From DATELY01 sp035276085 (lineage in GTDB: Bacteria; Pseudomonadota; Gammaproteobacteria; Steroidobacterales; Steroidobacteraceae): 24,425 nt of DNA. Numbering within the stretch: position 1 is the stretch's first letter; the number at the start of each line of letters is the position of its first letter. The stretch covers positions 1 through 24,425 of the forward strand of contig DATELY010000059.1 of assembly GCA_035276085.1 (NCBI GenBank), in the 5' to 3' direction. Shown here in pieces: positions 15,217 to 21,509 of this stretch. The notes under the pieces are model-generated. The model was not told the DNA's origin, searched no databases, and saw only the letters and a program-made list of their open reading frames with translations. The position numbers and the translations under genes were made by a program.

Positions 15217-16866
15217 CTACCGTGCCGGCGGCAGGCCGAGCAGTGCCTCCAGCTTGCGATCGTGTCCGTAGATGTCCTCGAAGAACAGCATGCCGCGGCT
15301 CTTCGTAGCGAGCGCCGTGCCGTAGAGGATCAGTGCGGGCACGGGCTTGGCCAGTTTGACGCGCTGATTCGGAGCGCCGCACATGGCAGCCTCGATCTGG
15401 GCCTCGGTCCACTCGGTCGGCGCGCTCTTCAATACGTACGCCGCCAGCGCCGCGGGATCGGCCACGCGAATGCAACCATGGCTGAAGTCGCGCCGCGAGC
15501 GCGAGAATAATTCGCTCGCCGGTGTGCCGTGCAGGAAGACGCCATACGGATTGGGCAGCACGAACTTCACTGGCCCGAGCGCGTTATCCGGGCCTGGCCG
15601 CTGGCGCAGGCGTGCCTTGCCGGCGGCAAGCGCTTCGATGTTTGCCAGCGTCGGCTGCAGGACGGGCGAGCGATCCATTTCACCCGCCACGATCTCCATG
15701 TGATTGCGTTCCAGGTAGCCGGGCTTGCGTCGAATCGACGGCAGAAGCTCCCGCACGAGGATACTGCGCGGGATGTCCCAATAGGGTTGAAAGACGACTT
15801 GCTCGATGGCACTCGAAAACACGGGCGTGCGGCGCAAGGGCTCCGCCTGGCCGACGATGATCGGCATTTCGAGCACCGTGTCCTGCGCAGCGCGCGGCAG
15901 CGCGAACAGCTCGAACTGCGGCACATTGATGATGACCATCGGTGCCTCCAATGGTGGCAGCCAGCGCCAGCGCTCGAGCGTGAGCTCGATTTGTCGTACG
16001 CGCTGCGCGAGCGGTGTCGTGAGCGCGGCATAGGTTTTCTCACCGATGACGCCGTCGCTGTTCAGTCCGTGACGGCCTTGAAAGCGCTTGATGGCATCGA
16101 CGAGTGCTGGATCGATGACTTGCGCTGGGTTCGAGGCCGCGTTCTCGGGCAGATCACCCACGGCCGTCAGCAGCACGCGCAAGCGCTGCGCACCAGCGTA
16201 GCCAGCTCCCGGCTCGATTTTTCTGGCAGACATCGGCTCGAGCTGCGTCAGCTCCGGCTGCGCTGCCAGCGTTCGATATCGTGCCAGCACCTGCTTCAGT
16301 GCACGATAGCGCGCGCTTTGCGGCTCATAACGCTCGAACGCGACATTGAGATCGGCCGCCGTGCTCAAGCTCCGCAGCGCCTGTGCGGGATCCAGGCTGC
16401 GCGCGGGTGTGGGTAGATGGAAACCTGCCTGGCGCGGTGTAACGCGACCGCGTTGCAGATGAACGATGAGACGCAACGCGGCGGTTGATAAGTCGACGTC
16501 GAATTGAGCCAGCGACTCGGCAGGGGGTGCGGCGGCTGCCAGCGTGCGCGCACCCGCGCGCAAGGCATCGGCGCAATAGTCGCCGGCGCGCAGCCCGAAG
16601 GTATCGGCACGTTGCAGCGTCGCGATGACTCCAATGGCTTGCGTTGAGATCGAATCTCGAATCCAGAATACGCTGTTCGTGCCTGCATACGCCGCGGCGA
16701 GCTGGTCGCGCTCAGCGGCGTCGAGAGGTGGGCAGATCGAGTGATCGCCATGGCTGATGCTGCGGGAAATGACATCGAGGGACGGAGTGAAGCCTGCCGC
16801 GGTGTCGACGCAGGCGAATATGAAAAGCGCCGCGAGTGAGCGGCGTCGTGCGACAGGTTGCTGCAT
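15217..16866 (-). CDS. L,D-transpeptidase (YcbB/LdtD-like, YkuD domain)
   Basis: This 549-residue protein has the layout of YcbB-type L,D-transpeptidases, which form 3-3 crosslinks in peptidoglycan. A signal peptide covers about 1-25. A scaffold domain follows. Then comes a peptidoglycan-binding segment (IKRFQGRHGLNSDGVIGEKTYAAL, around 265-290) and the YkuD catalytic domain. The catalytic motif HGTPASELF...SHGCIRV gives His446, His463 and the nucleophile Cys465. The region after the active site (EAQIEAAM, KLAKPVPALILYGTA) also matches the family. It reads opposite to its neighbours and is divergent from the EF-hand gene. It is a cell-wall gene placed between redox genes, with no obvious functional link. 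Confidence 0.93.
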   Translation of the reverse strand: MQQPVARRRSLAALFIFACVDTAAGFTPSLDVISRSISHGDHSICPPLDAAERDQLAAAYAGTNSVFWIRDSISTQAIGVIATLQRADTFGLRAGDYCADALRAGARTLAAAAPPAESLAQFDVDLSTAALRLIVHLQRGRVTPRQAGFHLPTPARSLDPAQALRSLSTAADLNVAFERYEPQSARYRALKQVLARYRTLAAQPELTQLEPMSARKIEPGAGYAGAQRLRVLLTAVGDLPENAASNPAQVIDPALVDAIKRFQGRHGLNSDGVIGEKTYAALTTPLAQRVRQIELTLERWRWLPPLEAPMVIINVPQFELFALPRAAQDTVLEMPIIVGQAEPLRRTPVFSSAIEQVVFQPYWDIPRSILVRELLPSIRRKPGYLERNHMEIVAGEMDRSPVLQPTLANIEALAAGKARLRQRPGPDNALGPVKFVLPNPYGVFLHGTPASELFSRSRRDFSHGCIRVADPAALAAYVLKSAPTEWTEAQIEAAMCGAPNQRVKLAKPVPALILYGTALATKSRGMLFFEDIYGHDRKLEALLGLPPAR

Positions 16867-17038
16867 CGGATCTCAACTCTTCGAGCCTTGAACTCCCTGG
16901 AAGACAGGGGGGATCAGTTTGCATTGCCGCTTGCTTCTCGCATCCGGAGTAGCACGTGTGTTGCTTGTAAGTCTCCTGATAGGCAGACCGGCGAGCTTTT
17001 CCGATAGTGCGATCAGCCACGGACAACGCGAGAGACAC

Positions 17039-17275
17039 ATGAGCGCATCGTACGGCCGGCATCCTGCCAGCATGCTCGAACTCAAGAGGGACTTCCTGCT
17101 CGCTGATCAGGATCATGACCGCGCGATCAACTTCGATGAATTTGCGGCTCTCCTGAAAAACCTGGAGGCAGACATGCCCTTGGCGGACATGCGCATCGGC
17201 TTCGATGAGGTGGATAGCGATCGGGACGGACTGATCGACTGCCGCGAGTTCATCGAGTGGTGGACGTCGGATTGA
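17039..17275 (+). CDS. Small EF-hand calcium-binding protein
   Basis: From ATG at 17039 the product is 78 residues with two EF-hands, like a minimal calmodulin-like protein. Loop one is DQDHDRAINFDE: Asp at 1, 3 and 5, Asn at 9, Glu at 12, with Arg replacing the usual Gly at 6. Loop two is DSDRDGLIDCRE and is fully canonical. Calcium binding is therefore likely, and a sensor or buffer role is inferred. The frame is open further upstream to a TTG at 16919 that has AGGGGGG upstream and would add a hydrophobic, signal-like segment. Rare codons (ATA, AGA, AGT, GTA) in that extension argue against it. The downstream fused UspA-DksA gene starts one base after the stop. Confidence 0.75.
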   Translation: MSASYGRHPASMLELKRDFLLADQDHDRAINFDEFAALLKNLEADMPLADMRIGFDEVDSDRDGLIDCREFIEWWTSD

Positions 17276-17276
17276 A

Positions 17277-17741
17277 ATGACCGCAGTGAAGACGCTACTG
17301 GCCGCAGTCGATGGCTCGCCAGACGCCGTGCGTGCACTCAAGTTTGCACTCGTCGATCAGAACATGATTCCTACTGAACTCTATCGCTCGCGTCTCGAGC
17401 AACGTGCCCGATTCTTGCGCGAAGAAATTCGGCAGACGCTGCTGCGCTCCGATCGCGAACAGTACCTTGCTATCGCAGATCAAGTGCACAGCGCGGGCGA
17501 TGAGGCATTCGCGGACCTGATGATCGACCTCAACTTCGCGGAGATTGATCGCGACGTGAAGGAGTTGAAGGAAGTGGAAGGCGCACTGAGTCGTTTGGCA
17601 CACAACGCATTCGGTCTATGCGAGAGCTGCGGCGAGCGGGTCGATACCAAGCGCCTGCTGGCAAATCCCTCTGCAAGGCGCTGCACTGACTGCGAGAGCG
17701 AGCATGAGCGCAGACACGCGTGCAAGACACCGCACTTGTAG
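17277..17741 (+). CDS. DksA/TraR-type zinc-finger protein with a UspA N-terminal remnant
   Basis: The 154-residue product joins two unrelated parts. Residues 1-26 (KTLLAAVDGSPDAVRALKFAL) are the start of a universal stress protein UspA: first strand, ATP-loop Asp-Gly-Ser-Pro and first helix. From about residue 27 it is a complete DksA/TraR-family protein: a coiled-coil helical region (30-105), then the four-Cys zinc finger CESC-x17-CTDC (near 115-138). DksA-type proteins bind RNA polymerase and alter transcription under stress. The junction lies near 17354. The DksA part begins with an in-frame ATG at 17364 that has no clear ribosome-binding site, so translation probably begins at 17277 and is coupled to the EF-hand gene. 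This looks like a deletion-made fusion of two adjacent stress genes. Confidence 0.8.
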   Translation: MTAVKTLLAAVDGSPDAVRALKFALVDQNMIPTELYRSRLEQRARFLREEIRQTLLRSDREQYLAIADQVHSAGDEAFADLMIDLNFAEIDRDVKELKEVEGALSRLAHNAFGLCESCGERVDTKRLLANPSARRCTDCESEHERRHACKTPHL

Positions 17742-17778
17742 CGCGATCCCCGGGCGCGCTCATCGGAAGATCATCCGC

Positions 17779-18192
17779 ATGCGAAGCCGGGCGATAGCGG
17801 CAGCTGCCATCCTGTCAATTCTCGGCGCATGCGCCCATGAGCCAGAGCAGCCGGTTCCACCTTCGGGTTCGGGCGCGCAACTGTTTCAGTCCCTTTGCTC
17901 GAGCTGCCACGGCGCCGCCGCACAAGGTGATGGCCCGATTGCACCATTGATCAAAACCGGCGTACCTGACCTCACGCTGCTCGCTCGCCGCAATACGGGC
18001 GCCTTTCCGGCTGACGCGGTCCGACGAACCATCGATGGCCGATTCGATCGACCCGCTCATGGCTCCCGCGACATGCCCGTGTGGGGTTGGCGTTTGTATG
18101 GTGCAGTGGACCCCAGCGACATTGCTGGACGAGAGCGAACGGACGCGGCGATCGATCGACTGGTGGGATACATCCAATCCGTGCAGCGCTGA
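17779..18192 (+). CDS. Lipoprotein c-type cytochrome
   Basis: The credible start is ATG at 17779, with GGAAGA upstream, giving a lipoprotein signal with lipobox LGAC (Cys18). The frame is open from 17704, but the extension overlaps the DksA-like gene and lacks a signal. The 137-residue product has CSSCH (Cys40, Cys43, His44) and a probable axial Met in DMPVWG. It shares AQGDGPIAPLI, VPDLTLLARRNTGAFP, IDGRFDRPAHGSRDMPVWG and a C-terminal LVGYIQSVQ helix with the cytochrome at 7968-8423, so the two are paralogues, one soluble and one membrane-tethered. It probably carries electrons to a periplasmic reductase such as the NirK fusion downstream; that partner is inferred. Confidence 0.87.
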   Translation: MRSRAIAAAAILSILGACAHEPEQPVPPSGSGAQLFQSLCSSCHGAAAQGDGPIAPLIKTGVPDLTLLARRNTGAFPADAVRRTIDGRFDRPAHGSRDMPVWGWRLYGAVDPSDIAGRERTDAAIDRLVGYIQSVQR

Positions 18193-18231
18193 GAGTGGGT
18201 TGGCCTGATCGGAACGGGCAGACCTAGTCAC

Positions 18232-18536
18232 ATGCAACAGGCGCTGGCAAGGATGGATGATTTGAAGTCGTCGGCCGACGATATGCGCGAGAACTCCGCA
18301 GTGATGACTGAGGTAGCAGTGGCTTGCTCGCCTTCTGCCGAATTCTTTGAGAAGTGGACTTCATGCGCCCGAACGCGATCGGGAGAGCAGATCTGCATCA
18401 GGCCTTTGCGGGCGGACGATCGCGAGCGTGAGAGTGTCTTCATCAACTCGCTTTCCGAGCACTCGCGCTACTTCCGCTTGTTCACTCCGCTCAGGTTTCT
18501 TTCGCGGCACCTGATCGATCAGCTGATGGACATTCG
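18232..18536 (+). pseudogene. Truncated GNAT-type acetyltransferase (5' fragment)
   Basis: The frame encodes ICIRPLRADDRERESVFINS, then LSEHSRYFRLFTPLRFLS and RHLIDQLMDI. This is the first strand-helix part of the GNAT family that occurs beside universal-stress and acyl-CoA-synthetase-like proteins. After about 18536, where relatives continue into the acetyl-CoA-binding core, the sequence turns into unrelated low-similarity residues. The frame then runs into the start of the cupin gene at 18771. The acetyl-CoA-binding half is missing, so no activity is expected. The first 40 residues are not recognised and the start at 18232 is uncertain. Confidence 0.6.
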
Positions 18537-18770
18537 ATCAGGATCAACACCTGTTCAGCATCTGGCGAGACATCTCCGAAATGATGGACCGCTGAGCCGC
18601 GATTCGACCATCGCTCGATCCCATCGCCAGTGTTGCCTCGTCGCGCATGAGGTACGGAGTATCGCGAAGATGACTCGTGAATATCCCTCAACGCCTCGTA
18701 GTGAGGCGGCCTTTATCATCCCCTTGTCATCCCAAGCTATCGGCGAAGGCGTTCGTCACTCGGAGTTTTC
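18537..18770. other. Non-coding remnant between GNAT fragment and cupin gene
   Basis: About 230 bases with no recognised gene on either strand. It follows the point where GNAT homology ends and holds the cupin's upstream region, including CGGAG a few bases before its ATG. It is probably leftover sequence from the deletion that removed the rest of the GNAT gene. Confidence 0.4.
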
Positions 18771-19121
18771 ATGCCCCAACACTTGCCGGAAAAGATATCG
18801 TTGGCAGAGGCAGTTGCACGCGTAAGTGCCGAGCCCACGCCCTATGCGTTGTTGTTCGAACGCGGCGATGTCGCCGTAGAATTGTTTATTCCACGCGGAC
18901 GCGACGTGCAATCGCCCCACATTGAGGATGAGCTCTACCTCATCCAGTCGGGCGCCGCAATCCTGTGGAGGAATGACCAACGCGTGACCTGCGCGGCGGG
19001 CGACGTCCTCTATGTTCCCGCGGGTATGCCGCATCGATTTGAGTCCTTCAGCACCGACTTTCGCACATGGGTCATCTATCTGCGATCGCACGTGCAGGCA
19101 GCCACGTCGACCCAGGCCTGA
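18771..19121 (+). CDS. Cupin-domain protein
   Basis: This 116-residue protein is a single cupin barrel. Motif 1 is visible as SPHIEDELYLIQSG (near 48-61), which keeps His, two acidic residues and the trailing Gly. Motif 2 is AAGDVLYVPAGMPHRF (near 76-91), with its metal-binding His. Small stand-alone cupins of this type bind a metal ion and may act as sensors, isomerases or dioxygenases; the function cannot be chosen from the sequence. The ATG has CGGAG upstream. It is flanked by two truncated genes (GNAT and HemN) and appears intact. Confidence 0.85.
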   Translation: MPQHLPEKISLAEAVARVSAEPTPYALLFERGDVAVELFIPRGRDVQSPHIEDELYLIQSGAAILWRNDQRVTCAAGDVLYVPAGMPHRFESFSTDFRTWVIYLRSHVQAATSTQA

Positions 19122-19165
19122 TCCAGGTCAATGCGCGAGGGGCGAGCCGAGCGCACACTGCTGCC

Positions 19166-19417
19166 ATGACTGACAGGCTGTCTTTCGATGCCGACCTGCT
19201 GCGCCGTTACGATCGGCCGGGTCCGCGCTACACCTCGTATCCGACGGCGCCGCAGTTCGACTCCGGCTTCGATGAGGCGATGCTGCGCGACTGCATTCGC
19301 CGCAGCAACGCCGATCCCATTCCGCGTCGGCTCTCCTTGTATGTTCACATCCCGCCATGGGTTCTGCGTTGCTCGTGGATCTACCTCACACCGCGTGCCG
19401 ACGGGCAGGCCGGGTAA
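19166..19417 (+). pseudogene. Truncated oxygen-independent coproporphyrinogen oxidase HemN (5' fragment)
   Basis: The frame opens at ATG 19166 with the unmistakable N-terminus of HemN: FDADLLRRYDRPGPRYTSYP, then a helix, then LSLYVHIP. In a working enzyme the next residues are the radical-SAM Cys cluster (CxxxCxxC). Here homology ends at about 19357 and a short unrelated tail leads to a TAA at 19415-19417. The whole catalytic barrel, about 85 percent of the protein, is gone. HemN makes haem under low oxygen, so its former presence fits a low-oxygen redox island. A functional copy would have to be elsewhere in the genome. Confidence 0.8.
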
Positions 19418-19427
19418 GAATCGCCGG

Positions 19428-19829
19428 ATGATCGAGTTCTATCCGCAGATCAAGTGGGTTCATATCGCGGCGGTGTTCGCGAGCGGCTCGCTCTTTACCG
19501 TGCGTGGCGCCGCCGTCCAGGCTGGCGCACGCTGGGCCATGGTTGCACCCCTGCGCTATCTCAGTTACACCATCGACACGGTGCTGCTCACTGCGGCGCT
19601 GATGCTCGCCACGATCCTGCATCAATACCCATTCGTGCACGGCTGGCTGACGGCCAAGATCGTGCTGCTGATCGTCTACATCGTCCTCGGCAGCTACGCC
19701 CTGAAGCGCGGTCGTTCGCGCGTCGCACGACTGTGGTGCTGGCTCGGCGCACTGGGCGTCTATCTGTTCATCATCAGCATCGCACGCGCCCATCATCCCC
19801 TCGGATGGTTCACGGCACTGATGCACTGA
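19428..19829 (+). CDS. SirB2-family membrane protein
   Basis: The 133-residue product starts at ATG 19428 and has four membrane helices: IKWVHIAAVFASGSLFTVRG, YTIDTVLLTAALMLATIL, GWLTAKIVLLIVYIVLGSYAL and LWCWLGALGVYLFIISIA. This is the length and layout of the SirB2/invasion-regulator-like family, small inner-membrane proteins of unknown activity that often lie near respiratory genes. Conserved His residues in the first helix (WVHIAA) and near the C-terminus (RAHHPLGW) are family features. It follows the hemN relic by 10 bases and precedes the nirK fusion; a link to haem or respiratory-complex assembly is only a guess. Confidence 0.82.
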   Translation: MIEFYPQIKWVHIAAVFASGSLFTVRGAAVQAGARWAMVAPLRYLSYTIDTVLLTAALMLATILHQYPFVHGWLTAKIVLLIVYIVLGSYALKRGRSRVARLWCWLGALGVYLFIISIARAHHPLGWFTALMH

Positions 19830-19922
19830 AGCTTCAACACGGGCCCTGACGCGCACCATCGCGCACGGCAATGCCCACGTACGGTCGAGGTGGTTGGTGA
19901 GTCGGTTCTCGGAGGTCCGCAC

Positions 19923-21509
19923 ATGCTTGCTCTGTTCCAGTCCGCACGCTCTCGATCCATTGCACATGTAACTCTGGCGGTGATCTCACTCTTCTTGGGT
20001 GCATGCGGACGCGAGCCCGACACCCCGGCGCAATCCAGCGCGAGGGATACGAAAGACAAGTACGACATTGCCAACATGAAGTTGGGCGCGCCGCCAGCCG
20101 TCGTGAGCTCGGAGCGTCACACGGGCGCGTTCGCTGCTGGCGCTGCGTTGTCCATGGATCCTGCAGTCAAACCGCTCGATCCGGGCGAAATGAAGGAGAT
20201 TCGCCTGGACACCACTCATCGAGTCATCGAGATCGCGCCGGGCGTGAAGTTCTCGGCATGGACGTTCGGCGATCAGGTTCCGGGACCCGTGGTGCGGGCC
20301 CGTGTCGGCGACCGCATCAAGTTCGCGATGACCAACCGTTCCGATGAGCCCGTCCCTGGCGTGCGCGTCACCTCCGCACCGATGATGCACTCGATGGATT
20401 TCCACTCAGCCATGGTGGCGCCGAACGACAAATATCGGTCGATCGCGCCGGGGCAGACGATGCACTTCGAGTTCACGCCCAACTACCCCGGCGTATTCAT
20501 GTATCACTGCGGCACGCCGATGGTGCTCGAGCACATCGCCGCCGGCATGTACGGCATGATGATCGTCGAACCGCGCGATGGCTATCCAACCAAGGTGGAC
20601 CGCGAATACGCTGTGGTGCAAAGCGAGTTTTATACGAGGCGCGATCCGCAACAGCGCGAGGTCGATGGCGTACCGCTATACGTCCTGGACACGGATCGCG
20701 TCCGCTCCAAAGCACCCACGTATACGGTATTCAACGGTCGCTACAACCGTTTCGTCGATCAGCCGCTGCCCGCCAAGGCAGGCGAGCGTGTGCGTCTGTT
20801 CGTGCTGAACGTCGGCCCATCCAACACGTCGAGCTTTCATGTGGTCGGCACGATCTTCGACCGCGTGTGGATCGAGGGCAACCCGGACAATCAGTTTCGC
20901 GGCATGCAGACGGTACTGCTGGGGTCATCATCCGGGGCGATCGTCGAGTTCGTCGTGCCAGAGGCGGGTGAGTACGTCATGGTCGATCATCACTTCGCGA
21001 ACGCCTCACAAGGCGCGGTCGGCATGATCGCCGCAGCGGGTGAAACGCCGGCTCGCGGTGATGTCGAGCATCACAATATCCCCGCCACCGCGGCGCCGAC
21101 GGACCCGGTTGCCCTGCGCGGCAAACTCAACTTCGAGTCCAAATGTCTCGCGTGTCATTCGATCGCCGGTGGCGACAAGCTGGGCCCGGACCTGCATCGA
21201 GTCACTCGCCGTCGCGATAAGGCGTGGCTGATACGCTGGATGAAGGATCCCGAGGGAATGGCACAGACAGATCCAATCGGCAAGGAGATGTTGGCCAAGT
21301 ACAAGTTACCGATGCCGAATCAGAATGTGTCCGAGGAAGAGCTCAAAGGCTACATCGCGTACTTCAAATGGGCGGACCAGAACCTGCGCCCACGAGGCAC
21401 GACGCAGCCTCAGCCTGCCGCACCAGGTGCGGCCAGAAGTCCCGATGAGACGGCTTCGGCGCCTAGCCCGTCAGCGCCTCAGGCACCACTGCCGCCGTCA
21501 CCTCACTGA
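19923..21509 (+). CDS. nirK: Copper nitrite reductase fused to cytochrome c (lipoprotein NirK)
   Basis: From ATG 19923, with GGAGGT six bases upstream, the product is 528 residues. Residues 1-28 are a lipoprotein signal (FLGAC, Cys28). Two cupredoxin domains follow. The type-1 copper ligands are His156, Cys196, His204 and Met209. The type-2 ligands are His161, His195 and His356 or 357. The catalytic pair is Asp159 (HSMDFH) and His306 (SSFHVVG). The HCGTPMVLEHIAAGM loop is the shorter AniA-like form. A C-terminal cytochrome c domain (CLACH, 408-412; axial Met464) matches the three-domain reductases known from Ralstonia pickettii. A Pro/Ala-rich tail ends the protein. It reduces nitrite to nitric oxide at the periplasmic face, with its own electron entry domain. 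The ATPase gene overlaps its stop. Confidence 0.92.
   Translation: MLALFQSARSRSIAHVTLAVISLFLGACGREPDTPAQSSARDTKDKYDIANMKLGAPPAVVSSERHTGAFAAGAALSMDPAVKPLDPGEMKEIRLDTTHRVIEIAPGVKFSAWTFGDQVPGPVVRARVGDRIKFAMTNRSDEPVPGVRVTSAPMMHSMDFHSAMVAPNDKYRSIAPGQTMHFEFTPNYPGVFMYHCGTPMVLEHIAAGMYGMMIVEPRDGYPTKVDREYAVVQSEFYTRRDPQQREVDGVPLYVLDTDRVRSKAPTYTVFNGRYNRFVDQPLPAKAGERVRLFVLNVGPSNTSSFHVVGTIFDRVWIEGNPDNQFRGMQTVLLGSSSGAIVEFVVPEAGEYVMVDHHFANASQGAVGMIAAAGETPARGDVEHHNIPATAAPTDPVALRGKLNFESKCLACHSIAGGDKLGPDLHRVTRRRDKAWLIRWMKDPEGMAQTDPIGKEMLAKYKLPMPNQNVSEEELKGYIAYFKWADQNLRPRGTTQPQPAAPGAARSPDETASAPSPSAPQAPLPPSPH

Noticed and set aside
15529..16416. Plus-strand frame of 295 codons opposite the L,D-transpeptidase
   Set aside because: No recognisable motif, Arg/Gln/His-biased composition, and it mirrors a confirmed YkuD gene.
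19830..19922. FNR/NNR box (TTGAT-N4-ATCAA) upstream of nirK
   Set aside because: No acceptable match was seen in the 93-bp gap, so anaerobic control cannot be claimed from sequence.
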